The notes: generated by a model from the sequence alone, not told the origin. DNA of 64,000 bases from Desulfonispora thiosulfatigenes DSM 11270 (GCF_900176035.1 NZ_FWWT01000017.1:62001-126000); one strand, 5' to 3'. Counted from the first letter of the stretch, positions 15,273-24,561 are shown. Translations and numbers: made by a program.

Positions 15273-16268
15273 ATGAAAAAATTAAGTATTTTATTAATTT
15301 CGTTATTAGCTTTATCTCTTTTTGTTGGTTGTGCAAAAGAGGAAGTAAAAGAAGGTCAAAAGGCTGATACAAACAAGGCTACTTTAATGCTTGACTGGTT
15401 TCCAAATACTAATCATACCGGTATTTATGTTGCTAAAGAAAAAGGTTTTTATGAAGCTGAAGGATTAGACATTAATATAGTTCAACCACCTGAGGGTGGT
15501 ACCGTGCAAATAATTGGAGCAAAAAAGGCTGAGTTTGGTATTAGTTATCAAGAAGAAGTAACGAATGCTAGGTCTGAAGAAATACCTGTAAAGGCGATAG
15601 CAGGTGTTATCCAACATAATACTTCAGGCTTTGCATCTCCTATGGTTAAAAATATTAAAACTCCTAAGGATCTTGAGAATAAGGCGTATGGTGGTTGGGG
15701 AACTCCTGCAGAAACTGCCATGATTAAAGCTCTCATGGAAAAGCATGATGCTGATTTTAAGAAGGTTAAAATGATTAATATTGGCAGTGCTGATTTTTTT
15801 ACTAGTGTCCAAAAGGATGTAGATTTTAGCTGGATTTTTTATGGATGGACAGGCGTTGAAGCTGAACTTAAAGGGATGGATTTAAATTATATTAGCTTAA
15901 ATGAAGAAGAACCTATCCTTGATTTTTACACACCAGTTATAATTATTAATGAGGACTTGGAAAAGGAAAATCCTGCATTAATTAAAAAGTTCCTAAAAGC
16001 TACTTCTAAAGGATATGAATATGCAATTAATAATCCAGAAGAAGCAGCAAATATTCTTGTAGCAAAGGTACCAGAATTAGATAAAGATTTAGTAATCGCA
16101 AGTCAAAAATATTTAAGTGAAAAATATCAGGGTGATGCTGATAAATGGGGAATAATGGAGGAGGGTAGATGGGAAAACTATGCTAAGTGGATGTTTGAAC
16201 AAAAGCTCATAGCCAAAGAAATAGATTCAAGCAAAGCCTTTACAAATGAATTTTTACCTAAGGAGTAA
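15273..16268 (+). CDS. thiY: ThiY-like substrate-binding lipoprotein (NMT1/THI5 family)
   Basis: Extracellular binding lipoprotein of 331 residues for a pyrimidine precursor of thiamine (hydroxymethyl- or formylaminopyrimidine in characterised relatives). Signal peptide with lipobox FVGC (Cys20), then the NMT1-type opening LMLDWFPNTNHTGIYVA (about 37-53) and a GFYEAEGLDINIV segment, which are characteristic of THI5/ThiY proteins. GGGGG before the ATG. It lies between its permease and ATPase genes. A salvage system of this kind, together with ThiN, suggests scavenging of thiamine or its precursors. Confidence 0.88.
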   Translation: MKKLSILLISLLALSLFVGCAKEEVKEGQKADTNKATLMLDWFPNTNHTGIYVAKEKGFYEAEGLDINIVQPPEGGTVQIIGAKKAEFGISYQEEVTNARSEEIPVKAIAGVIQHNTSGFASPMVKNIKTPKDLENKAYGGWGTPAETAMIKALMEKHDADFKKVKMINIGSADFFTSVQKDVDFSWIFYGWTGVEAELKGMDLNYISLNEEEPILDFYTPVIIINEDLEKENPALIKKFLKATSKGYEYAINNPEEAANILVAKVPELDKDLVIASQKYLSEKYQGDADKWGIMEEGRWENYAKWMFEQKLIAKEIDSSKAFTNEFLPKE

Positions 16269-16271
16269 AGA

Positions 16272-17006
16272 GTGGATAAAATAAAGGTCACAAATATTAA
16301 AAAAACATACGAAAATCTAGATGCTATTAATAATATTAGCTTATCTGTAGCTAATGGTCAGTTTATCAGTATCTTAGGCCCTAGTGGGTGTGGTAAAAGT
16401 ACTTTACTTAATATTATCTCTGGGCTTGAAAAGCCAACTTCAGGGGACGTATTAATTGATGGTGAAAGCTATATTGGGAAAAGTGGCCGAGTAAGCTATA
16501 TGCATCAAAAGGATTTATTACTTCCTTGGAAAAACATCATAGATAATGTTAGTATACCCTTGGTGCTTCAAGGATTAACACGCGAAAAAGCAAGAAAACG
16601 GGCAATGACATATTTGGATGATTTTGGATTACGAGGTTTTGAAAAGGTTTTCCCAGGGCAGTTATCAGGGGGTATGAGACAGAGAGCAGCACTGCTTAGA
16701 ACCTATTTATTTAAAAGTGATGTTATGCTTTTAGATGAACCTTTTGGTAGTTTAGATGCAATGACAAAGAGAAAAATGCATTTATGGTTAATGGATATAT
16801 TTAATAATTATAAATCATCTATTATATTTATCACTCATGATATAGATGAAGCAATTTTTCTATCAGATAAGGTTTATCTTCTATCTGAAAGACCAGCCGA
16901 GGTGAAAATAGAATTAGATGTAGATCTTGAACGTCCAAGAAACAATAAAACCTTTTCTAATCCTAAATATATTATGTTAAAAGAAAAAATACTCAATATT
17001 CTTTAA
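16272..17006 (+). CDS. thiZ: ABC transporter ATPase, thiamine-precursor type
   Basis: Cytosolic ATPase of the preceding importer, 244 residues. Walker A GPSGCGKST (about 35-43), Q-loop MHQKDLLLPWKN, ABC signature LSGGMRQRAALLR (about 133-145), Walker B VMLLDEPFGSLD, and switch His in FITHDIDEA. The Q-loop DLLLPW wording is typical of the SsuB/TauB/ThiZ group. GTG start at 16272; its ribosome site AAGGAG overlaps the thiY stop. A good terminator follows, ending the operon. Confidence 0.9.
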   Translation: MDKIKVTNIKKTYENLDAINNISLSVANGQFISILGPSGCGKSTLLNIISGLEKPTSGDVLIDGESYIGKSGRVSYMHQKDLLLPWKNIIDNVSIPLVLQGLTREKARKRAMTYLDDFGLRGFEKVFPGQLSGGMRQRAALLRTYLFKSDVMLLDEPFGSLDAMTKRKMHLWLMDIFNNYKSSIIFITHDIDEAIFLSDKVYLLSERPAEVKIELDVDLERPRNNKTFSNPKYIMLKEKILNIL

Positions 17007-17013
17007 ACAAATT

Positions 17014-17040
17014 AACCTCTGATTAATCAGAGGTTTTTTA
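17014..17040 (+). terminator. Terminator after thiZ
   Basis: AACCTCTGA-TTAA-TCAGAGGTT followed by a T-run. Confidence 0.92.
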
Positions 17041-17063
17041 TTATAAAAATAAATTTAAGAGGG

Positions 17064-17098
17064 TTGCATATTTATTAGCTGTAATGTATAATTATACA
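17064..17098 (+). promoter_or_regulatory. argC promoter with an ARG-box-like operator over the -10
   Basis: TTGCAT at 17064-17069, 17 bases, TATAAT at 17087-17092. The -10 lies inside the perfect palindrome TGTATAATTATACA (17085-17098), which fits the ArgR/AhrC half-site scheme TGnAT-wwww-ATnCA. A repressor bound there would occlude RNA polymerase. ArgR control is inferred; argR is not in the window. Confidence 0.7.
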
Positions 17099-17120
17099 AA
17101 AATACACACGAGGTGTTATT

Positions 17121-18158
17121 ATGATTAAGGCAAGTATAATTGGTGCAACAGGATATACGGGACAAGAATTAGTAAAGATGTTATCAGGACATCCTCATAT
17201 AGAAATAGTGGGTTTAGGTTCAAAAAGTTATGCAGGTGAAAATTTTTCTAAGATATATCCTCATTTTAGAGGGATAGACCTTATTTGTGAAAATCCAGAA
17301 AATGATGAGATAATAGATAAGGCAGACATTATCTTTTTAGCTTTACCTCATGGTTTATCGGTTCCATATGTAAAAAAGGCTCTCGAAAAGGGTAAAAAGG
17401 TAGTTGATTTAGGAGCGGACTTTAGAATAAAAGATCGAGATATTTATCAAAGTTGGTATAAAACACAAGGTCCTGAAGAGGATTTGTTAGAAAAGGCAGT
17501 GTATGGTCTGTGTGAAATCAATAAAGAGAAAATTGCTGGAGCACAGATAGTGGCTAATCCAGGATGCTATCCTACTACAATTTTATTAGCTTTAATTCCT
17601 TTGTTACAAAAAGGTGCAATTAAAAAGCAAAACATAATTATTGATAGCAAATCTGGAGTAAGTGGAGCAGGAAGGTCTTTATCTTTAAATACTCATTTAT
17701 GTGAAACTAATGAAGACTTAAAGGCCTATGGATTACCTTTACATCGTCATATTCCGGAAATGGAACAAGAGTTATCTTTAAATGCTGAAGAAGAGATTAA
17801 TATTACCTTTACGCCTCATTTAATTCCTATGACGAGAGGAATGTTAAGTACGATTTACCTAGAGTTAGAAGAGGGATTTACTGGAGAAAAAGTGCATAGT
17901 TTATTAAAAGAATTTTATAAAGATAAGCATTTTGTGAGAATTATAGGTGAGGGAGAAAGTCCTCATACTAAATGGGTGTCAGGAAGCAATTATTGTGATA
18001 TAGGTATATTTAGTGATCCAAGAAATAATAGAATAACAATTTTATCAGCTATAGATAATTTAATTAAAGGGGCTAGTGGTCAGGCTATTCAAAATATGAA
18101 TATTATGTTTGGTCTTGATGAAAAGGCGGGCTTACCTTTATGGGGGATGTATCCATAA
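17121..18158 (+). CDS. argC: N-acetyl-gamma-glutamyl-phosphate reductase
   Basis: Third step of arginine synthesis: NADPH-dependent reduction of N-acetylglutamyl phosphate to the semialdehyde. The 345-residue protein starts with the Rossmann motif ASIIGATGYTGQELVK, carries the catalytic Cys in VANPGCYPTT (about residue 149), and has SGVSGAGRSLS and the HRHIPEMEQEL region. Typical length. ACGAGGTG precedes the ATG. It is first in a two-gene operon with argB, behind a promoter with an ARG-box-like palindrome. argJ, which often lies between argC and argB in Firmicutes, is absent here. Confidence 0.96.
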   Translation: MIKASIIGATGYTGQELVKMLSGHPHIEIVGLGSKSYAGENFSKIYPHFRGIDLICENPENDEIIDKADIIFLALPHGLSVPYVKKALEKGKKVVDLGADFRIKDRDIYQSWYKTQGPEEDLLEKAVYGLCEINKEKIAGAQIVANPGCYPTTILLALIPLLQKGAIKKQNIIIDSKSGVSGAGRSLSLNTHLCETNEDLKAYGLPLHRHIPEMEQELSLNAEEEINITFTPHLIPMTRGMLSTIYLELEEGFTGEKVHSLLKEFYKDKHFVRIIGEGESPHTKWVSGSNYCDIGIFSDPRNNRITILSAIDNLIKGASGQAIQNMNIMFGLDEKAGLPLWGMYP

Positions 18159-18175
18159 GAGATGGGGGTAAATAA

Positions 18176-19063
18176 ATGTTAAGTTTAGCAACCGAAAAAG
18201 CAGAAGTTTTAATAGAAGCTTTACCATATATTCAAAAATTTGCAGGAAAAACAGTGATAATTAAATTTGGTGGTCATGCCATGGTAAATAAAGAACTTGA
18301 AAAAATGGTATTACAAGATATTATTCTTATGAAATTAGTTGGCATGAATCCTGTAATTGTCCATGGCGGGGGACCAAGTATAAATACCTGGTTAAAGAAG
18401 GTTGGCATTGAGTCGAATTTTGTAAATGGACTTCGTGTTACTGATGAAGAAACCATGGAAATTGTTGAAATGGTGTTGTGTGGTAAGTTAAATAAAAGCC
18501 TAGTTAGTTCTATTAATGAAATGGGCGGCAAAGCTATCGGCTTATGTGGTAAAGATGGTTCATTAATAGAGGCTGAGCCTAAAAAGGCATTAGTCAAATC
18601 TAAAAATGGAGTGGAAGAGGAAGTTGATTTAGGTTTAGTAGGTGAGATTACTAAAGTTAATCCTAGCTTAATTCATACTTTAACAAATGAAGGGTATATA
18701 CCTGTAATATCCCCTGTCGGTATTGGATCTAAGGGAGAAAGCTTAAATATTAATGCAGATCATGCAGCAGGTGCTTTAGGTGGATCTCTAGGTGCTCATA
18801 AGCTAGTCTTATTAACCGATGTAGAAGGAATTTACTTAGGTGAAGATAAAGATTCATTAGCTTCTAAACTATCTGCACAAGAAGTTAACAAGTGTATAGA
18901 AAGAGGAGTAATTAACGGTGGCATGATTCCTAAGGTAGAAAGCTGTTTAAAGGCTTTACAATGGGGTGTAAAGCATGTTCATATTATTGATGGACGTAGA
19001 CCTCATTCTGTATTATTAGAGATATTTACGGATGAAGGTATTGGTACTATGGTAGTAAAATAA
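18176..19063 (+). CDS. argB: Acetylglutamate kinase
   Basis: Second step of arginine synthesis: phosphorylates N-acetylglutamate. The 295-residue amino-acid kinase fold shows KTVIIKFGGHAMV near residue 24, VIVHGGGPSINTWLKKVGI (about 60-78), the substrate-binding INADHAAGALG (about 195-205), and LLTDVEGIY. The N-terminal extension of about 20 residues before the first beta strand resembles arginine-sensitive hexameric kinases, so feedback inhibition is plausible. It starts 17 bases after argC and ends before a strong terminator, so the operon has just two genes. Confidence 0.96.
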   Translation: MLSLATEKAEVLIEALPYIQKFAGKTVIIKFGGHAMVNKELEKMVLQDIILMKLVGMNPVIVHGGGPSINTWLKKVGIESNFVNGLRVTDEETMEIVEMVLCGKLNKSLVSSINEMGGKAIGLCGKDGSLIEAEPKKALVKSKNGVEEEVDLGLVGEITKVNPSLIHTLTNEGYIPVISPVGIGSKGESLNINADHAAGALGGSLGAHKLVLLTDVEGIYLGEDKDSLASKLSAQEVNKCIERGVINGGMIPKVESCLKALQWGVKHVHIIDGRRPHSVLLEIFTDEGIGTMVVK

Positions 19064-19090
19064 TAGAGTTAGAATATTTTAAATAGTAAG

Positions 19091-19132
19091 AGGGTACAGT
19101 TAACATTTTAATTGTTAACTGTACCCTTTTTG
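19091..19132 (+). terminator. Terminator after argB
   Basis: Fifteen-base perfect stem AGGGTACAGTTAACA / TGTTAACTGTACCCT followed by T residues. Confidence 0.93.
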
Positions 19133-19213
19133 CGTGAAATTACTTATTTATTTCTTTATCCAGAAGGAGGTTGCATAAAATGACAAATTAACACAAATTA
19201 TCCTAGAATGAGC

Positions 19214-19242
19214 TTGACGTTTTATTGAAATTTGCATAATAT
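19214..19242 (+). promoter_or_regulatory. Possible promoter of the chemoreceptor gene
   Basis: TTGACG, 17 bases, TAATAT. Good -35, mediocre -10; other -10 readings (CATAAT, TATAAC) give worse spacing. No sigma-D type motif was seen. Confidence 0.35.
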
Positions 19243-19309
19243 AACATAAGCGAAGATTCATAGGGTAATTTTGCTAGATATTCAAATTGCCCCTAAAGGA
19301 GAGGAAATC

Positions 19310-20698
19310 ATGTTTGGTTTTAAATCCAAAAATACAGAAGTAAAAGAACAAAGGATGCAAAACTTACTTAATAAAGATATTATATTAAAAGCAATCACCG
19401 AGCTTGCTAATGGCAAACCAAACTATCTAAAAGGAGAAGATTTAGGCTGCCCCGAAACTGCAAAGATGTGGAATTCCCTGATAGATAGTATGGTAACTGA
19501 AAAACGTAAAAATGCAACAAATATAAATAAATTATTACAACAAGTAACTAGAATGGATATTATTAATGATATGATTAAAAGTGTTAATAACCAAGCAAGT
19601 TCCCTCCATTCTATGGTAGCTAGTAGTGAAGAACTAAGTGCTTCTATTGAAGAGGTTACGGGTATTTCACAAGAAATAGCAAGCCATACCCATATTACAA
19701 GGAATAATGTTGAAACTGGGGTCGTGAATATTGAAAAAGCAATGGATTTTGTGATCGATTCTTTTGAAGAAATTAAAATAATTAATACAGAGATGAATCA
19801 GGTAGAACAGAAAACGGAAGCAATTAATCAAATTATTGATATTGTTAAGAATATTGCCAATCAAACAAATTTATTAGCCCTAAATGCAGCTATTGAAGCG
19901 GCGAGAGCTGGTGAGCATGGCAGGGGATTTGCAGTAGTGGCTGATGAGGTAAGAGAACTTGCCGATAGGACAAAGGTTTCAGTTGAACAGGTGCAAAAAG
20001 ATATCAAGGAACTTCAGGGGGCTATTGATTTATCTGTAAAAAGAATAAATTCTACTTCTGCTCAGCTTGAATCAGGTAAAACTTTAGTAAATGATACCAT
20101 CGTTACAATTCAAGGAATAAATGATTCCATTCAAGAAATTGATAAAACTGTAAATCAAGTAGCAGCAAATGCAGAAGAACAAGCAGCAGTAACAGAAAGT
20201 TTTACAGAGGGTACGGTTGATATTTCCAATGAATCGGACTATTTAGCCAAAACTTGTAGAGATACAGGCTTAGCTATTTATGAAGTAAGTAAAGACCTAG
20301 ATAAATTTAGATTAGATTTAATCCAAAATAGAAACTTTTTAAAAGATGCAGATATGATGGAGGTCTATAAGACAGATCATTTATTATGGAGATGGCGAGT
20401 GTATAATATGCTCTTAGGTTTTGAAAAGGTAGACGTAAATGTTGTTAGTGACTATAAAAATTGCGGTCTTGGAAAATGGTATTATGGAATAGAGTGCGAT
20501 AAGATAAGACATATTAATGCTGTTAAACAAATGGAAAAACCTCATATAGAACTACATCAAGCCGCAAAAGATGCTGCAATTGCTTTTAATAATGGAGACA
20601 TAGCGGAAGCTGAAAGGTCACTTGCAAGAATGGATGAGTGCTCTGTAATTGTCTTTGGTTATATCGATGAAATTAAAAAGGTATTGATGAAAGATTAG
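19310..20698 (+). CDS. Soluble methyl-accepting chemotaxis protein with C-terminal CZB domain
   Basis: Cytosolic chemoreceptor of 462 residues without signal peptide or membrane helix. An N-terminal helical part (1-90) leads into the MCP signalling domain with the conserved hairpin tip [19 protein letters not shown]...[15 protein letters not shown] (about 190-228). The C-terminal 110 residues form a chemoreceptor zinc-binding (CZB) domain with the expected ligands: His in [12 protein letters not shown], Cys in [10 protein letters not shown], and two His in [10 protein letters not shown]. In other bacteria CZB receptors sense zinc or oxidants such as hypochlorite. ATG at 19310 follows AAGGAGAGG; the longer upstream reading frame lacks a ribosome site. 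Confidence 0.92.
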   Translation: MFGFKSKNTEVKEQRMQNLLNKDIILKAITELANGKPNYLKGEDLGCPETAKMWNSLIDSMVTEKRKNATNINKLLQQVTRMDIINDMIKSVNNQASSLHSMVASSEELSASIEEVTGISQEIASHTHITRNNVETGVVNIEKAMDFVIDSFEEIKIINTEMNQVEQKTEAINQIIDIVKNIANQTNLLALNAAIEAARAGEHGRGFAVVADEVRELADRTKVSVEQVQKDIKELQGAIDLSVKRINSTSAQLESGKTLVNDTIVTIQGINDSIQEIDKTVNQVAANAEEQAAVTESFTEGTVDISNESDYLAKTCRDTGLAIYEVSKDLDKFRLDLIQNRNFLKDADMMEVYKTDHLLWRWRVYNMLLGFEKVDVNVVSDYKNCGLGKWYYGIECDKIRHINAVKQMEKPHIELHQAAKDAAIAFNNGDIAEAERSLARMDECSVIVFGYIDEIKKVLMKD

Positions 20699-20733
20699 GT
20701 AAAATAACAAATAAAACAGTATTTAGATAGGAA

Positions 20734-20786
20734 GTGCACCGTAGATATCAGGAGACAATAATCTAATATCTACGATGCACCTTTTT
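20734..20786 (+). terminator. Terminator after the chemoreceptor gene
   Basis: GTGCACCGTAGATAT / ATATCTACGATGCAC stem with one mismatch and a 17-base loop, followed by five T. It faces the 3' end of the convergent Ehr operon. Confidence 0.8.
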
Positions 20787-20788
20787 GT

Positions 20789-21505
20789 TCAAATCCTATT
20801 CATTAATTTTAACAATCCATGAATTACAGCTTGAGGAGATGGAGGACAACCTGGAATATATAAATCTACGGGTAATATTTTGTTTAAGCTTTCAAAATTA
20901 CCATAACAATCTTTAAATATTCCACCATCATAAGCACAACTTCCCATGGCGATTACCATTTTAGGCTCTGCTGTAGCATCATAGGTTTTTAAAAGAGCAT
21001 CCTTCATATTAAGAGTAACAGGTCCTGTAATAACTAACCCATCGGAATGTCGAGGAGAAGCTGCTACCTTTATGCCAAATCTGGAAGCGGCATAAAAGGT
21101 ATTTTGGGTAGCTGCAAGTTCTAACAAACAAGCTTCACAAGATCCTGTATCTACAGAACGTAACACTAAAGAACGATTAAATTTTTGATAAATTTTCTTT
21201 TTTAGTTCTAAGGCACTAGTTTCTAAATCATTAAAATGAGCTAGTTTACAATCATTTAACATAGTCAGTGCATTTTCGGGACAAGTCGAGATACAGTTAC
21301 GACAATAGATACAATGATCTTGATTAACTACGATTTTCGCGTTCTTAATTTCAATTGCCTTAACTAAACAGCTTTTTTGGCACTTGCCACACAAAGTGCA
21401 TTTTTTTTCATCAATTAATAGTTCCCCATAAGAATGAGGATTTTCATATAAGACATTTTTAACAGTTTCAGTTTTATTTTTTAATCTATCTAATAGATTT
21501 CGCAT
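20789..21505 (-). CDS. Ehr complex: ferredoxin-NuoB fusion subunit (HyfH/HyfI-like)
   Basis: Electron-transfer subunit of a complex-I-like membrane complex. The 238-residue protein joins two parts: a 2x[4Fe-4S] ferredoxin domain (Cys 36, 39, 42, 46 and 65, 68, 71, 75) and a NuoB/HyfI-type domain (about 110-238) with all four ligands of the terminal [4Fe-4S] cluster (Cys123, Cys126, Cys190, Cys220). In hydrogenase-4 these are separate proteins. I chose ATG at 21505 with AGGTAGGA before it; TTG at 21511 is possible. Last gene of the six-gene operon, about nine bases after the large-subunit gene. Confidence 0.88.
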   Translation of the reverse strand: MRNLLDRLKNKTETVKNVLYENPHSYGELLIDEKKCTLCGKCQKSCLVKAIEIKNAKIVVNQDHCIYCRNCISTCPENALTMLNDCKLAHFNDLETSALELKKKIYQKFNRSLVLRSVDTGSCEACLLELAATQNTFYAASRFGIKVAASPRHSDGLVITGPVTLNMKDALLKTYDATAEPKMVIAMGSCAYDGGIFKDCYGNFESLNKILPVDLYIPGCPPSPQAVIHGLLKLMNRI

Positions 21506-21514
21506 AATCAATTC

Positions 21515-23080
21515 CTACCTATCATTTTCAGAATATGACATATTAAAGGATTTATTACAAAGCGGAAAATCAGGTACAATTTCCCCAAGGACAACTTCAG
21601 CTAAACCATGAAAACTAGTAAAAGAAGGGGTTTTAAAGTAGAGGCGATTAAATTTATTGTCTTTACCAACTTGGCCATAAACCACTAGTTCGCCTTTAAC
21701 TGTTTCCACAGCTACTATTGCTTCCATTCCTTCTTTAAGATTTAGAGGGGTCTTTTTCCTTTTAAGATCAGTCTTAATATAAGAAGTGGCTTTTTCTATG
21801 AACTTAAAAGAATCTTTAATTTCCTCAATTTTAATTTTATACCGTTCAAATGCCCCGCCAATTATTTCGGTATGATTACCTTCTTTTAATTCAGGGTATA
21901 TTTCATAACCAAACTTTGTACGAACATCGGTATTAAGGCCACTAGCCCGTGCTACTACACCAGTTAAACAAAACTTCCTAGCTGCATCTGTATCAAGCAT
22001 GCCTGTACTTTCTGTCCTATCTAAAAAAGTAACGTTATCTGTAGCTAAATGAAAAATAGTAGTTAAGCGCACTTTAATACTTGTAAGGGTTTCTTTAATA
22101 TCCATAATATCTTTTTGGGTAAAATCTATATTAGATCCTAAAGGAATAATAGCATTACGAATAAAGCGGCTACCGGTTACCCTTTCACATAACTGATGAA
22201 TAATTTCTGCAAAATATTCAAACTTCTTTGCTGGATAGCTAAAGCCAACATCAGTGCAAATTCCCCCTATATCCCCTAGAAAATTATAGATTCGCTCTAA
22301 TTCTAATAAGATAACCCTAAGTGCTTGAATTTCTTTGGGTGGTGTGTAATTAAGCATTTTTTCGACTAAGAGTGCAAAGCTTTCTCCATAACTTACAGAG
22401 CATTCACCTGATACCCTTTCGAAAACTAAATTAAGATTATTAGCATCTACATTTTCAGCTAATTTTTCAATGCCTCTATGTTTATACATTAATCTAACTT
22501 CTAGGTTTTCTATGTCTTCACCAATAGCACTAAAGCGAAAATGACCAGGGCCTATAATTCCTGCATGTACTGGTCCTGCAAAGATTTGATGGCCTCCACC
22601 GGTTACTTCTTTATAAGGATACCTAGAGAACTCATTACTCTCTTTTATCTTTTGACCAAAGGCAAATTCTTTACGTAAAGGAAAAACATCTTTAGGCCAT
22701 TTTTCATGTTTTACTATAGGCCTAGTATCTAAACCATTTTTTATAGAGATACCATATAAATCACTAATTTCGCGTTCATATAAATAGCTTTGAAAAATTA
22801 TATTTTGCAAAGAATTAAGTTCTTTTTCTGTAGGATAATCTATTTTCACAAAACAGGGACATTCTCTGCTTACAAATAAAATACTAATTATAAAGATATC
22901 CTTTTCTTGTCTTGCAAACTCCGCTAAAAATCTTATGCTAAATTCTTTGAGCAACTGATCGACTAGAGTTACTATTTTTTCCTTAGTTGTAGTAATATGA
23001 ATCTCGTTTCCCAGGGAAATCGTTAAATCTAAAGCATTATCATATTCTTTAATTTGTCGACTTAAAACATCGATGTCCAT
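21515..23080 (-). CDS. Ehr complex: NuoC-NuoD-like large subunit lacking NiFe ligands
   Basis: Fused 30-kDa (NuoC-like, about 1-140) and 49-kDa/hydrogenase large-subunit (about 160-521) protein, as in HyfG/HycE. True NiFe hydrogenases have RxCGxC near the middle and DPCxxC near the end. Here the first motif reads R222-V-S-G-E-C227 (first Cys replaced by Ser, following His by Tyr231), and the end reads D504-F-P-L-C-N, with no Cys in the canonical positions. At most one or two of four ligands remain, so hydrogenase activity is unlikely. AAGGAGGT precedes the ATG. The overall fold motifs (HRGIEKLAE, DRTESTGML) are kept, so it is not a decayed gene. Confidence 0.9.
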   Translation of the reverse strand: MDIDVLSRQIKEYDNALDLTISLGNEIHITTTKEKIVTLVDQLLKEFSIRFLAEFARQEKDIFIISILFVSRECPCFVKIDYPTEKELNSLQNIIFQSYLYEREISDLYGISIKNGLDTRPIVKHEKWPKDVFPLRKEFAFGQKIKESNEFSRYPYKEVTGGGHQIFAGPVHAGIIGPGHFRFSAIGEDIENLEVRLMYKHRGIEKLAENVDANNLNLVFERVSGECSVSYGESFALLVEKMLNYTPPKEIQALRVILLELERIYNFLGDIGGICTDVGFSYPAKKFEYFAEIIHQLCERVTGSRFIRNAIIPLGSNIDFTQKDIMDIKETLTSIKVRLTTIFHLATDNVTFLDRTESTGMLDTDAARKFCLTGVVARASGLNTDVRTKFGYEIYPELKEGNHTEIIGGAFERYKIKIEEIKDSFKFIEKATSYIKTDLKRKKTPLNLKEGMEAIVAVETVKGELVVYGQVGKDNKFNRLYFKTPSFTSFHGLAEVVLGEIVPDFPLCNKSFNMSYSENDR

Positions 23081-23092
23081 AAGTTTACCTCC

Positions 23093-24550
23093 TTAACCAC
23101 CGATTATAAGAGCAGCTCGATTGATAATAGTTAAAATAGGTTCTTTATAAGGTATGCTAATAAAAATCATTAAAATAAGTGTTAAGCATAAAGGGAAAAT
23201 ATTTTCATTATCTTTATACGATTTAGTGGATTCTTGTTCGCTGCTGCTAAAAATCATTTTTGTAAAGGCATTAATAAATCCTGAAAATACGAGTAGTAGA
23301 CAGAGAACGTAAATAAAGATTGTAATATAGTGACCACTTTCAATGCCAGCTATTAAAATGAAGAACTCGCTATAAAATGAAGCAAAAGGTGGAACACCTG
23401 TAATAGCTAGGACCCCCAGTATTAAAAAGACTGCATTTTTAGGCATTGTTTTAATTAAAGTATGAATATTATTAATTCTTCTAGTTTTATATAGTCCGAA
23501 GATATTACCCAAGGTTAAAAATAATAAAGTTTTAGTAAAGGCATGAATTAAGGAATGTAAGAGAGCACCAAAGGTACCTAAAAATCCTCCGATTCCAATA
23601 CCTAAAGACATAATTCCAATGTTTTCAACAGATGAAAAAGCTAATAAGCGTAAATAATTTGTTTGTCTTAATAAACTAAAGGCTGAAACTATTAAAGATA
23701 TAGCACCAAAAACAATAAATAAATATTTTAAATTAATTAAACTTTCAATATTATTAACAATAGCATAAAATCTAATAATTACATAAAGAGCTAGATTGTG
23801 TAATACCCCTGCTAAAAGAGCATTAATTGGAGCAGGTGCTTCACTATGAGTTTGCGGTGACCAAGTATGCATAGGAGCTAGACCAGCTTTTGTACCAATT
23901 CCTACGAAAATAAATGTAAAAGCAACTAGTACTACATTTTTATCTAAGAACTCATAATTTTTCATTAAGTAATCCCAGTGGACTGCTTGATTTGGATCTA
24001 ATGTATTAGCTGAATAAATAAATATTACAATTCCTACAAAGCCTAAACTTATTCCAATAGAACAAATAATTATATATTTCCAAGCTGCTTCTAATGATAG
24101 CTTACTTCTATTAAAACCAATTAAAAAGGCAGTAGAAATTGTTGTAGCCTCAATAGATATCCACATAGCTACAATATTATTTGTAATACTTGTTAGCACC
24201 ATAGATAGATAAAAAACAACTAACATAAAATAAAAGAGTTTAGCATTAGCCAAATTAATAGTATCTTCCTTAATTTCATTTTTGAGATATTTATAGGAAT
24301 AAATAAGAGAAATTAAAGCAACAAAACTAACAATTAATAGTTGAATAACACTTAAACTATCAATATAGATAAAGTCATTAAATAAGGTTAATGATTGATG
24401 GTGGTAGATATATTCAGTAACCTGTAATGTAATTATAGATATTGCAATAGAACCTAAAATATTAATAAGCGACATCCATTTTAACTCAGTAAATAATACT
24501 GTACCCACAATCATGATTATAAAAATAATACTCATTATGGAGATAAACAT
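23093..24550 (-). CDS. Ehr complex: antiporter-like subunit (HyfF/NuoN-like)
   Basis: Membrane proton/sodium-translocating subunit of 485 residues with about 13-14 hydrophobic segments. The conserved antiporter-family stretch FVGIGTKAGLAPMHTWSPQTHSEAPAPINALLAG (about 218-250) holds the key Lys; the conserved Glu lies in AMWISIEATTIS (about 130-140). The family includes HyfF, NuoN/NuoM and Mrp subunits. It lies between the HyfE-like and large-subunit genes with gaps of about 12 bases. Expected to pump ions when electrons flow through the soluble arm. Confidence 0.88.
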   Translation of the reverse strand: MFISIMSIIFIIMIVGTVLFTELKWMSLINILGSIAISIITLQVTEYIYHHQSLTLFNDFIYIDSLSVIQLLIVSFVALISLIYSYKYLKNEIKEDTINLANAKLFYFMLVVFYLSMVLTSITNNIVAMWISIEATTISTAFLIGFNRSKLSLEAAWKYIIICSIGISLGFVGIVIFIYSANTLDPNQAVHWDYLMKNYEFLDKNVVLVAFTFIFVGIGTKAGLAPMHTWSPQTHSEAPAPINALLAGVLHNLALYVIIRFYAIVNNIESLINLKYLFIVFGAISLIVSAFSLLRQTNYLRLLAFSSVENIGIMSLGIGIGGFLGTFGALLHSLIHAFTKTLLFLTLGNIFGLYKTRRINNIHTLIKTMPKNAVFLILGVLAITGVPPFASFYSEFFILIAGIESGHYITIFIYVLCLLLVFSGFINAFTKMIFSSSEQESTKSYKDNENIFPLCLTLILMIFISIPYKEPILTIINRAALIIGG

Positions 24551-24561
24551 AACAACACCTA

